Shown: in pieces, positions 21,270-33,189 of the stretch
Layout of the letters: each line of letters starts with the position of its first letter
Position numbering within the stretch: position 1 is the first letter of the stretch
NCBI GenBank assembly: GCA_015345905.1
Contig: JADDTR010000008.1
Coordinates: 434,001-498,000 of the forward strand
Length of the DNA: 64,000 nucleotides
Origin: Aotearoamyces nothofagi
Taxonomy: Eukaryota > Ascomycota > Leotiomycetes > Leotiales > Tympanidaceae
Direction of reading: 5' to 3'
Translations under genes and position numbers: made by a program
Notes under the pieces: model-generated
What the model was told of the DNA's origin: nothing
Seen by the model: the letters and a program-made list of their open reading frames with translations, nothing else
Database searches by the model: none

Positions 21270-23765
21270 TTATACAAGTCCGGCCTTGGTAATGCTGTTT
21301 TCAAAGAGCTCCCTGCATCTTACACGACTGCCTAGCTTTGCACAAAGTAAGAAAGCACCGCTCAACTTTCTATGCAAGCTATATGTCTCTTCCGGAGGAG
21401 GCGCTAATCTTTCATTGAGCATCACGGGAATCAATGACTTGACTCTCTCTGTGATTGTCTGATCTTTGAAGTCATACACTTCTGGTGAAGAGGCCAAAAA
21501 TGGTTCTGCGAGCGTTAGAACCGAGGCAATGTGGGCATCGAGCATTGTCTTTGATTCATAGCCAGTCAAATATCCCAACTCTACAGAAAGAGTGCGGACA
21601 GCATCTTTATCTGATTTTGATGCTGCGAAGAGCAGCTTTGTGTACAAGTCAATAAATTCCTGTGGATACTCTCGAGAAGCACCGAAGTCAAGAAGCTCAA
21701 GCTTATTAGTGTCGGCATTATAGAGAAAGTTTGTCCAGTTCGGATCCGTCTGCATGAACTTAAACTCTGTAATCTCACGCAGACATAAGCGAAGGATCTG
21801 TGTGCCAATCCTGTCCTTCTGTTCCTGGGTGAAAGTCTGGACTTTGGTCACACCAATGCCATCCATGAACTCCATTGTGATGACTTCCCTGCCAGAAGCT
21901 TCAGGGAAGACTTTTGGGACAACAAATACGTCTTTTTCGTCGGAAAGTAGCTCCTGGAAGCGGCGCCCACACTCTGCCTCTCGTATATAGTCACATTCCC
22001 AAGCAAGTTCTGTTCGGGCATTTGCGATTGTATTCTCTAAATATAGGCCCTTCGGTAGCAAGCGTGAGGCTGTAAGGAGGACAGACAAGTTGTTGAGATC
22101 AGAGTCGATAGAGCCTGCGACACCTGGGTACTGTACTTTTACTGCGACGCGCTCTCCTGAGGACTTCAAAATGGCAGAATGGACTTGTCCAATTGAAGCC
22201 GCAGCTATAGGCTTCTCGTCAAACGTATCAAAAAGCTCTCGCCAGTCTGCCCCTAAGTTGGAAGTAAGTACTCCGTTACGCTGGGATGGTGGCATATAGT
22301 CTGCACTGTCCTGGACACGCAGTAGAACTTGTTGGATTGGCTCCGGAAGCATCTTTGAGTCTTGGAAACTCATCATTTGCCCCAATTTCAGCGCTGCTCC
22401 CCTCATTCGAGAGAGCTTTGCGACCAGCCTATCCATATTGGCTGCACTTAGCATATAGGATCCTTCTCCACCACTCCCTGTGGCCCTCCGAATACTTTCA
22501 CCGATGGCTCCTCCGAACATACCAGCAGCTAATCCTCCATAATTCCAAAGTCTCCCAATTCTTGAAGAGGGGACTTTTGACTCACGCATTTCATACGTAG
22601 TTGCAGGAGATGCGATGCTCGGAGTCAACTATTACGTTTCTGTCAGTAATCAGCAACCAGATCTGAAAGATCAGGCTCCAGTAGTACTTACATTAGGCGC
22701 ATTCAAGCCGTTAGCATTCTCCGAGATGTCTCTGGCAAGCTGCACTACACCATTGTCTGCCGAAGCACCTGAAGAGATTGGCGTAACCGGTTCTGCCTGC
22801 GTAGATGGGCGAACACTGTATGTATCCAGATTTTTACCCTTTGCGAACGGGGTGTTCTCTAATGGTACCTCTTCGACAGTATTCAACTCAAGAGCTGCTT
22901 TCCTCTTATTATACGGCTTCCCGCCAAGTAATTTTGCGATCCGAGGACTGTAAAACAGGTCTATATTAACACCCTCCGGTACCTCCTCCTGCTCTGGAAC
23001 CGTCGCGAAAGACGGATTTGGCTCGCCAGGCTGTGCTTTTATAGGAGATGAATATGAGTCGGAGTTTATTCCTGTGTTCTGCAAATGCTCGTCGTTGGCC
23101 TGGATATCCCCGGAGTACTTTGGGATTTTTGTGTTGGGCAACGAGGATGAAACAGGCGAAGATGCGTCTGAAGAGACTGGATGTAGAGCATCCCGCACCC
23201 CATCCCGTACGTCCTTTGAAGATGGGCCTTTCACTATCTCTGCAGCTCTTTCTGATACTGTACCGAAATCTCGTTTCGGCACATTGATGCTCGAGCTAGC
23301 AGGAGGTATTGTACCGTCTGGTAGAGGGTAGCGAGCAGCTTTTTCTTGTTGAATGTGAAGATCGTGTTTAGGGATAGGGTCAATCGAGGAGTTCAATTTC
23401 GATTTCTCGTTGAAATGGTCTTGTTTCAGACCCTTCTTCGCAGTTGACTGAGCCTCCGCGGTATCGGCTCCGGTGCTTTTGCTGCTAGGAACTCGCGCAT
23501 CTTCGGGTTGCGGAGCTTGACTGCGAGCTTCTGTTGTTATATCTGAAGCCCACGGAGGCGTGTTCTCGTCCAATCGAGAAGCCAGGAACGATGCGGCTTT
23601 GGCAGCCTCTGCAAATTGAGCTGTCTGACTCTTCAAAGCCTTAGCCAAGCTTGAGGTGCTGGTGAATAGATCAAGTTGCTGGCTTCTTAGCGCGACATGC
23701 TTCTGCGCAACACCCCTCGCGGCATTGAACAAAGCAACGACATCTAAAAGTCTCTTTCCTGCCAT
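21270..23765 (-). CDS. COQ8: Coenzyme Q biosynthesis atypical kinase COQ8 (ABC1/ADCK family)
   Basis: A mitochondrial inner-membrane, matrix-facing UbiB-family ATPase/kinase required to keep the CoQ-synthesising complex assembled. Two exons (22692-23765 and 21270-22628; intron GTAAGT...AATAG, 63 nt) give 810 residues. Residues 1-358 are a fungal N-terminal extension, low in complexity after an initial amphipathic stretch (MAGKRLLDVVALFNAARGVAQKH) that may target mitochondria. The UbiB core follows. Hallmarks are KxGQ as KLGQ at about 439-442, the Ala-rich nucleotide loop AAAS at about 500-503 (in place of a glycine loop), AVKVQYPG with the Lys, DPNWTNF at about 653 and the metal-binding DFG at about 672-674 (ELLDFGASREYP). 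Splicing joins NGLNAPN to LTPSIASPATT; the second exon has no ATG of its own at its start. Confident. Confidence 0.95.
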
Positions 23766-24885
23766 TGTGCTATATGCACACCGAGCTGGCGTTCATTGGT
23801 GCATGGCGTGAGTATATGGGGGAAGGTTGGTGATCTCGCTCTACTTCGTAGGTAGAATTTTGATGGCATATTCCGTTTTGGATGACGTACATACTTCGGC
23901 CTTCTAAAATGCGATGCGCAGATCCCATTTTCATTTACTACATCTTAAAAAAAAACCCATACTTGAGGGAAATATGTTATGGCTGAGTATGCAAGTGCAG
24001 TCACCATACTAACAATGCCCTCGAGGTCGGAAAATAATTTTATGTTGGCTGCGTTATTCTATTGCTATTATCGTTATTATTTCTGTTGCCGGCCGAATCT
24101 AGACATCTACTTTTCTACAGCTACTCCACCATGTTTTTCAGATCGATGGACATTAACTCATTGATTTTAAAGCCAAATATCCCGCGGAGTTCCAGACGCT
24201 AACATAAACTAGCAAGCCAAACGTGTAATATCTTTATCTACAACCTCTAGATCACCCCGAAGCAGCATCTGTCTTGTGCCCCGTCGTTACCTAGTACTCT
24301 GGCAAGAGGGCCAAGACTTTTAACATTCTAGGAAGACTCCGTGTTCTTGATTTCAAAATTCCTGCGGCCAATCCTGACGGTGACTTTAATTGGAGGCACA
24401 AAGCTTGCAACAAGAGTAACAAAAGCAGCAAAAGTTACAGATATATGTTCTGACAGAAACCTGAGAAGCGTGGCCACCGCAAAATGGGGAATTGACTACA
24501 AGCACATCCCAACCCTAGCAACTAAACGACATATAGTAGTATCCCGCGAGTTGCAATCCTAAATTAATATATTAAAGTTTATATCCTCACAGAACGGAGC
24601 TCCCTTCCTCTTATAGTTGTACTTTATTGTGCATCTCACAACGGAAGTTGATTCAAGTCGTCCATGCTTTCAATCGTTCTCGAAATTTAGCTTGAGTAGA
24701 TGTAATAGTTGGAATATAATAATATCTTCCATTGGGTATTTTATACTACAGTAGTATGGTTGCATTCCTTACTGGTGTTCCGAGCTTTATTTCCCTCGGT
24801 ATCGTACATATCTCTCATCCGGAAAACTCTCTAGCTCATTCTTGAAATAAGCTATCGGTTCGTCTTCTTATTGACTGCCCGGTGA
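23766..24885. other. Intergenic region between COQ8 start and cardiolipin synthase end
   Basis: About 1.1 kb, AT-rich, with no frame I can support. It should hold the COQ8 promoter on the left and the cardiolipin synthase 3' end on the right. An A9 run lies at about 23947. Confidence 0.6.
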
Positions 24886-26270
24886 TCACATTGGCTTGTT
24901 TTCCTCTACCGAGTCCTTGTTCCCAGGTGGTTTGGTATTATTGCTTAGGATCTTCACCGCATCTTTTGAGTAAATGTAACTCGCCCCACTCCATATAGTC
25001 GTTGTAGCTACAAGGTACCTTTCACGCGAGAATTAGCAAAGCCCTCAGAATATAGACAATGGATGGTTTAGTAACACTCACTGCATAGCCGTCATAGCCA
25101 CCCCAACATCCATCTTGACCAATGGCATCGCAGTCGTGGCACCAATTAAAGCTAGCTGCAGAGCCGTGTTGTACTTGCTGATAGTCGTGGGATGCACTTC
25201 TGCAGATGGCAGTGAGAAATCCCAGTATCGAGAGAATGTCTTGGGATGGGGAAGGGAGATCCAACGGTAGTAGATAGCTGCTATAGCAAGGCCAATGTCT
25301 CGGCCAAGAATTATGATAGCCAGCCACACTACAGGGCGCGGTTAGTAGGGGATTAGGAAATAATAATTGCCTTAGAAACGGTCTGCAGCTTGCAGTTACA
25401 AAAGAAGCTTAAGGGTAGTTGCGAAGAAACAAGGAATACTAACCAGGCAAAGAGCCTTTGATAGCTAGACATACTGTCAAGATTGTCATTAGTGTCTTAT
25501 CCGCCATTGGATCAATGACTGTTCCAACCACAGTCTGTAAATTCCAGCGGCGAGCTATATAACCATCGACCAGGTCAGTAATTCCAGCATAGGCGAAAAG
25601 TCCCACGGCCCAGGCATGGTAGTCGTGAAGAACTAAGTAGCCGACAATAGGAGCCGCAATGAGGCGGGAGAGCGTCAAGATATTAGGCACTGTGTAGATA
25701 TTTTCATGAGGTGTAAGCTGAGCGAGAGCCTTTAAACGTGGGATCCTTGGCTTGGTGGGTAGGGCACTAGAAGCCAAGCGTCAGAGGAATTAGACAGAAC
25801 TATACAGGCGCCAATTGCTGCAGCACGAGAAGGCATAGTCACGTGACAATGTTATGAAAAATCGCCCAGACGGGCATGCCCCAAAATGGAATCTGGGGGC
25901 AATGATCTGGTGGGCATGAAGGCCCAAAGGACTCAAAAAATCACATAATAATGACATAGAGAGAGACAGCAGATTCCCACCTTGCTGGTTTTTTAGGCAG
26001 TTCTGTTGTGGATTTTCGGCGCGATTGGAGATAATTTGAGGTATTGCTCCTAAACGTCGTTAGACTCACTTATAGCAGCAGACACCTGGACGGTTCCCAC
26101 CTCAGGACCGATCGAAAAGAAGATCTTGACTTGGAGGCCGAGAAGAACAAGGCGCCATCCACTGCCCAGACGGAATGAACAAGTCTAAGTCCAGGCTGTT
26201 TTGCTGCTCCGGCTAAGTTCGTCCATTGGCAAAGACGGGGCCTTCGAATCAGCTGGCGTAGCAAGCTCAT
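24886..26270 (-). CDS. CRD1: Cardiolipin synthase (CDP-alcohol phosphatidyltransferase), mitochondrial
   Basis: Joins CDP-diacylglycerol and phosphatidylglycerol to make cardiolipin on the matrix side of the inner mitochondrial membrane. Five exons: 26101-26270, 25981-26049, 25444-25766, 25082-25328 and 24886-25018, giving 313 residues; all phases close. The N terminus (MSLLRQLIRRPRLCQW, basic, amphipathic) is a matrix-targeting peptide. The CDP-alcohol transferase signature D-x2-D-G-x2-A-R-x8-G-x3-D-x3-D is complete at about residues 144-169 (DLVDGYIAR, GTVID, ending D). Membrane segments include NILTLSRLIAAPIVGYLVL, AWAVGLFAYAGI, VWLAIIILGRDIGLAIAAI and YLVATTTIWSGASYIY. HENIYTVPN just before the first is typical of the eukaryotic enzyme. 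The 69-nt second exon is inferred from phase, signals and a plausible junction and is the weakest part of the model; exons 3-5 are firm. Confidence 0.92.
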
Positions 26271-29200
26271 CTCCAATTGCTTTTGATACTTGGTATTGCT
26301 TGATATGGCGTATGGGAGCAGCAGGTCAGGCGGCGCAGGCCAGGCGAGGTCGAGTCAGCACCTCTCTTCACATACAACAGACGAGGTAAACGGCCGCTAC
26401 GCTAAAATCCTACAGGTCGGCCCTGCGCAGGCTCCGGGGCCCTTGGATTTTGCCGTGACCTCGAAGCGAGGTCAGGAGTGGCAGGCGGGAATAAGGGGAA
26501 TAAGGGTGATTTGCATCCCGTGACCCGCACTTTTATAACCAATCGCTTAAATTCAGCTAAGTGATCCACAAATGCGACAGTATATTATAGACATGGCCGG
26601 GGGTTCTTGCTGAAGACCGCCGAGGTCATGCCCTTTTTGCGACCATATGGGTGCGGAGTGGAGGCGAGGAGCGGCGGAACGGGGGAGCGGCGGGACGGGG
26701 AACGGGCGGAACGGGGAAGCGGCGGAACGAGAAGCGGCGGAGCGAGGAAGCAACGTGATGCTCCTCACGTACGGACGGATTCAGATACAGCAGAGCGTCG
26801 CGCACACTCTACGAGAGGGACCGAGGACTTGCTATCTACATACATGATTACCGTCCGTACTTACTTATGCATCCACTGAATGTCAATATTCGCGGTATTC
26901 ACGGTATCCACGGTATCCACGGTATGCACTGTATATATCGTTCTTCCGCGTCTTCTGCAGGACTGTAGCAGCCGGGCGCATGTCGCATAGACGAGGCGCC
27001 AACAGGTCACGGGGCACGACGGTCGACTGCACCCACAGCGTCTACAGCGTCCGCAGTCCTGGCTGCTTCTCCCCCTCTCCCGGGTGTCATCACCGCCATC
27101 ACCACCATCACCACCATCACCACCATCACCACCAGCCCCAGGCCGCACCCTGCCAGTCGAGAGACAATGCACTCGCAGCACACACACAGTACACGCACAG
27201 TACACGCACAGTATCACACCGACATGTCCAGTACTGTATTGCTACAGTAAGTATACCAAGTATACCAAGTTCTCCAAGTCCTGTCCGGTCCATGCTCACC
27301 CGTCGTACCGTGCCTCGTAGAGGGCAAGTTGTGAGTGGCACGGCACGGTGCCGCAAGTCTGCAATGGATGCCACGAGTACGGATATGCATGGTCTCGTAT
27401 GCATGGCCGCACGCCAGCAGCGGCCGGGCAGAAGCACTCTATCATGGGATCCACCAACATCATTCGCCATCATGCCCTCGAGGTTCGACATTTGGAAGCT
27501 TGGACATGCTCGTGTGTAGATTGTGCCGAGCTCATACTGTACGTACGTACGAGTGTTCGAGTATTCATCCAACTACTCGTATGCCGTCGTGCCTTGGTAT
27601 TATGATCAATGTCTTCTCAGAATGATAGATGCGACTGGGTTTGAGACGCACTACTCTGCCGCCGTGCTACGCCCTGTGCCGGAAGTCAATCTGCTCCCGA
27701 GCGAATTCTTCAGTCCGGCTCGCCCACCATCTGAAAGATCTGACCTGGCTGTTGATTCCAATTACATCTATATACAAGCAAGATGTAACGAACGACTCAC
27801 TAAAGCTGATCAAGGGCCGTGCTTGCGAGCTGTGAATTGTGAATTGTCCCTCTATACGCAAGTCCCGCTGCCGTTGCAGTACGGTATATGTATACTAGCA
27901 TGCGTGAGTACTCGGGCAGATTACTCTCGAGTATTGCTATTTGTTACTATATACACTACAGGTCTTATAAGATCGTATACTGCATAGACAGTCTAGACTG
28001 CCTCTGGGATGAAGTAGCACCATGTGGTCTACGGTAAGCAAGGACTCGCGCATGGTATCTTATCACTGTGCATTATACAGAAAGATGTAAGCCGACTAGC
28101 AGGCAGTACTCTGTAAGGATTAATATCACAGAGCGGGAGAGCCTCAGTGCAGGGGCAACTGTGCGTCGGGGTACGCTGATGAGTAGTTACAGCAGTGGAA
28201 CGACGAACACTCGAGTGCTCGTCGAGTATGTCTGCCGAAGACTGAGGTGGGTTGACTGCGGTTCTCTGCACACACGTCAGCACAGCATCTCGTCGCTTTT
28301 GTGAAAGACTATGCGAGGGTGCGAGGAGGTGCATGGCTATAGTAGTCTTGTAAGCTGTACGTAGACGCGTCGGATTCGGGACACGTTCTTATCGGTGTAT
28401 GTTGTAGAAGTAACAGCAACAGCCACAGCAGTAGGACGCCGAGCATTTTCTGACTTGATCTCGAATCTTCGACGAGTTGACGGCAAGCTCAAGCTCAAGC
28501 TCGTCGCGTCGCTGGTATAGGCCTCCTTTACGACGGCTGGTGACTGATGGCTGACTGGCGGCCGGGGGCTAACCTCGCACCCGAGCCATCTATCGCAGTG
28601 TTGTCTTCGTCTTCCTACTTGTCCAGGAACCCAGCCCTTGCTCGAGTCTTGCTTCGGTCTTTGACGCCGCATTAGCGATCCTGACCTCCTTATCTGTGAC
28701 CAGCAATTATCGGTGCCGACAATGTGCAAGACTCATGCACCGGAAGGGGGCCGAAATGAAAGCTGGATCGAATCATCAATTGCTGTGGTGACCGTGGCGC
28801 CTGTGCAGGAAGCCAGCAAAGCCACTGGAGACTTCGGCGCCGCTGTTGCTCTCAAAGCCTCGAGCCCATGATAACAAGAAGCTACTGTTACCGCTCGGCC
28901 GACGTCCGTCCCTGAAAGTGGCAAGAGGTACGGGCTCCGGCGCTCTGTCTTTGCTCCATTTCTCCCCTTCTCCATTTCTTCCTCTTAACTCTGAGAGGTA
29001 CGCACGAAAAAGGAAATAATGTACCCGCAGAGCGCACTCTGTGCAGGGGACCGTGCATACAACTCCATACCGTCGTAGCGTGCACAATGCCACAGCACAG
29101 TATAGAACACCAGCATAGGTCCTGTGCTGTCGGGCACATACTCTGCGATTCGGCCCCCCCCCCCGCTTCATCTCAGTCAGTGCCCACGTACTTTTGGGTA

Positions 29201-32200
29201 AGCAAGGATGGGGGTGTCTGTCGTCCATCGGATGTCTCGGTCAGGCAAGACAGCCAGACACCCAGGCGCTCAGACGCCCAGACGCCCAGACTGCATACAT
29301 GCCCGGGCCTCAGACCCCATCTCGAATCTCCAAGGTGTCTGCAAAGATGCAGTCCAAACCCAAGCCTATGCCCCGGTCTGCTCGTCAAGCCGCAGAAAGC
29401 ATCCAACGTACAGTACCTAGCCCGTACAGGGTTGGAGGTTTCCAACCCAGCTTAGCCTACTCCGTCTGACATCTGCAGCATCTTAAATCAACAGCCCTTG
29501 TAGCCAGATCCGTGCAGAGGAACCCCGAATTCTTTGATCCTTGCGCCTTTTGTTTTTTAGGTGGAGGTTTAGATCGAAGTGGCATTGCGTAGCTTTATAT
29601 ACAGGGCATATATTGGGTACTCTCTTCTCCTTGAAGGGTACATATTATCGATACTCGGTAGACCCTTCCGGGAAGGGCTTTGACTCCTATAAGTACTGCA
29701 ATGCTAGTCTGTACTGTTATTATATATAATCATATGTACTACACAGTGCACTGCACGTTATGTGCTAAGTTGTCGCTGGTTGGTGGGTAATAATATTGAT
29801 TGTTGATGATTGGCAATTGTCTTGAATACGACGCTGTTGGGCAACTCTCTAGAGAGAATATACTACATATACTCTTTTGAATCCCAATTCATCAAATAAC
29901 CAAACAAAGAGAAGAAGAATGTTTACAGCGAAGGATTGGAGTGTGTAGGCAGCAAATCGAGAAGAAAGAGCAAGGAATTAGCAGTGAGAATTAGTAAGTG
30001 GCTTGCTGCATACCTACCGCGCCTTGCATTTGCTTTCTCGCTTTACTGGATGCCCGGTAGCAGCAGGACACCTACCTCTAGATGCCCAAGGGCCTATCCC
30101 TTCACCTGCCTGACCTCAACCGTGGAGCCTCGGCAGCCTGGCATTTGGCACGCGAGCATCCCTATCCCATCGTTTACTTGTGCCCGTCACACCCAGTATC
30201 ACTGGAGAATGTCGCTGGAGAATATCACTGGAGAATAATCCGTTCACACGCAGTCATCTAGACAGACAGGTATACAACAGAGAAGCCGCACAACTGGAGC
30301 AAGATACAGAGAAAAGGGTCGGGTCTGGACCCATGCACCGTGCATGATGCATATTTCTGTAAGCTAGTTAGGCCCCGAGAAATGCACGCATACTGTAGCC
30401 TGCCATGCTGATATCTGTCCCAGCAGCTGTACTGGTGACACTCCACGCCGTCCAGAGACCAGCTGCAGAGCACGCCCTCTGACCGATGGTCGCGGACACG
30501 TCATAGAGTTGTAATAGCAAGGCCAAGGCCCAGGTATCGCATAGGCGCAGCGGTCTGCAGTGTTCAATACGAAGCCACGCACACGGTGCAGCCGAGCTTC
30601 AGAGGAACCAACAACGCAACGCTGTTCGGATGCGTGGGATGCGCGGGATGCGTAGGAGGAAGATGTCTCTCATGTGCCAAGATTGCCCATACAGACTGCG
30701 GATGGCCTCCTAACCCCCCCACGAGTGCTGTACTGCAGATTGGCAGTGCTGTGCGTACGGAGTGATTTGAAGGATCAAGGGTAGAGGAGAAGATAGAGGA
30801 TCCTCGACAGCATTTACCCACATCCCGCTGCTGTGGCCGACGGTTCGACATTTTGGTCCTCTGTGAACTACCTTATACCCTGTACGCGTATCCTAGACCC
30901 GAGACACAATCAGGCCTGAGCACCTGTGCGCGAGTAGAGGCTGTGCTTAAGAGTTGAGACTTGAGAGTTGAGAAGGGGCCGTGTTTGTACCGTATATGTA
31001 CAAGGTACAATATATGAACGGTGTGCAATACAGATACTCCAAACAGTAAAGCATGCCAGCCATACCCATTGCTGATGTACTTGTACAATACAAGTCCTTG
31101 GGTAGACATGATATACAGGACGGGACGAAGGATTTCTCAAATTCTCAAATCAACCCCCAAACGCCCACAACGCCATACAGCGTACGAGTGCACGCCTTGT
31201 CTTTCCTCTCTGGCCCGTGTCGCCACACCTCCCCTTGGTCCAAGGAGCTACCCTATAGCTCCTGTCCTGTGCAGAATCACCGAGTACGGTGGGCCACCTT
31301 GCCTCGTCCAGATTCAGCAATGGGTGTGAAGTGCTTTGTCCGCCTCAAGTTTGCTCCCATCTCTCCTGTACCCAACTCGAAGACATGTCACGAGGGAGGC
31401 GGCTCCCAAGGCAGCACACCCATCGAACCCTTCTTTCCCCCTCCAGCCTTGGACCTCCTCGCCGTAGTGCCAGCCTTGTTCCTTTGCAGCACTGGCTCTT
31501 GTCAGACCTGCTCTTCACACGCACCAAGAGGATGGCAAATCTAGATTCGAGAGAGGCCATATCAAGTCTCCGGAGGATGGCGAGACAACAGGACAACCTT
31601 ACAACAAGACAGGCACAATTGATGCATTTGATATATGTCTGCTGTATCGACACTCCGCCGCGGGGACACGGCGACGCGGCAGTGTTCTGCAGCCGGCCTG
31701 GCTCCCCCCCCCTGCAGCAAAGCCGCCAATCGGGCCAGGGCAAGCAGCGAGTGTGGGTCCCCGCACTTTCCGCACTTTCCGCACTTTCCCCCCACCCGTC
31801 GCAGACTCGGGATCTGATATGTGACGACGGGCGCAACGACGCCGCACACGCCCACTCGCCTACACGCCCGTATCTTTTGCAGCAGCAACATCAACATCAA
31901 CATCAACAAGCCGCCATCCTGGATATCCAGCTGGGCCCGCGAATGGAGAAAACAGCCATGGCCATCCGCGTTCGTGTATAAGAAGACTCGTATATAGTCG
32001 TGGCCAGTTTCAAACTCTGATTCTATTCCCGCGCTCCGAGTCGTCTCTGCAACCCGTCCCGGGGACCGAGTCTTGCCTCCATCACCACTCGTCAGCTCAT
32101 CCCTGGCCTTGACCTCGCCGCCTGTCGCTGTCATCATCATGTCTCGCTCCCTCTTCCTGGCTGGCCCTCCTCTCCTTGCTCTGTCTGTCGTCTGGGTTGA

Positions 32201-33189
32201 GCCCCCCCTCCTCCTCCTCCCCCGCCCCTCCCCACCTACCCTGCAGCACCCTCTGGACCAACCTCCGCATCCGCGCCAATCAATCGGATACGAGGCATAG
32301 CCGCGCCAGCCTCGCGGCGGACCCGACCTGTGCTCGAGATGCCTGGGAGCCGAACTCACAGATCCGGCCTGACATTCGTTCAAGCCAGTACTGGTGGCAT
32401 CGTGGCGTGCACATGTGACCAGGTGTTTGCTAGGAAACCCCCCTCGCATCTCCCCAGCCTTAGCCCACGTCGCTTTAGAGTTTGTATTCACGTCTATCCG
32501 GGCTCTCGAGGCCTGCCGGCTCTCTACGCGTACGCGCGTGCATACATACATACATACATGAAAGCATCATACATGGAAAGCTTCATATCATAATACGCCG
32601 TAGGAAAAGTATAGAGCATCAGGCACGAGTCTGATTGCAAATGTGTGTACGTGCATGCATCGCCCTGGCCCCGTCCCCAACCGAAGCCATAGCGCGCTGC
32701 TATCCGTTACCCTATTTGTGTCTATCCCATCCTGTACCCATTGCACATTCCCATTTTCCGACTCCGCAAGTATCCATTTTTAACATTTGCCATTTTCGAG
32801 TGCTCCCATTCACAGCGATACTCATCCTGCAAGCCAGCACTAGTATCGCTGCCCGCTGCCGTGCGGCCAAGGCTGATTGTCCGCTAAAGAAATGACAATC
32901 TGCAGCGACATGTTACAACTCCATATCCTAACGCTGCATTGCTGGTAGTACCGGGTACCCCGGCCGGTAACCCTATGTAAAATAGAAAAAGAAATGGGGT
33001 TTTTAACCCCTCTTACGCCCATAACCAGTCTATTATATCAACCCGTGTATAAAATTGAAGAAGAAAAGAAGAAAAGAAGAAAAACTGTCGTTCGCGCGTA
33101 TGTGAATCCAATCATTTTGCCCCAGACTAGGTCGATTCGACAGTACAGAATTGATCGAGTCTAGGACGTTCACCGAGACCGTGTATGCA
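26271..33189. other. Gene desert 2: low-complexity, repeat-dense
   Basis: About 6.9 kb without a supportable gene. Frames reaching 230-329 codons around 31.3-32.6 kb are open on both strands at once, with Ser/Pro/Arg/His-rich, repeat-derived translations and no domain. It contains (GGNAACGGG)n-like GC repeats at 26650-26750, a CAC/CAT array, GGTATCCAC copies (about 26895-26925), CGCACTTTC copies (about 31769-31793) and an AAGAAG tract in the presumed 3' region of the WOPR gene (33055-33084). Near the left edge it should hold the cardiolipin synthase promoter. Confidence 0.6.
27088..27134 (+). repeat. CACCAT/CATCAC trinucleotide array
   Basis: An imperfect (CAC CAT CAC)n run of about 47 bp that would read as poly-histidine in one frame and poly-Met/Val on the other strand. 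There is no gene context, so the apparent His run is a repeat artefact. Confidence 0.88.

Noticed and set aside
27088-27134. Poly-histidine protein segment
   Set aside because: It is a CAC/CAT microsatellite in a frame without a supportable start, end or domain.
31289-32551. Possible genes of 230 (plus) and 329 (minus) codons
   Set aside because: The two overlap antisense, have low-complexity composition and no recognisable motif or intron signals that improve them. A lineage-specific gene cannot be fully excluded.
26271-33189. LTR retrotransposon, LINE or DNA transposon remains in the deserts
   Set aside because: No reverse transcriptase, integrase, capsid-like or transposase sequence is recognisable in any frame, and no pair of long terminal repeats was seen by eye.
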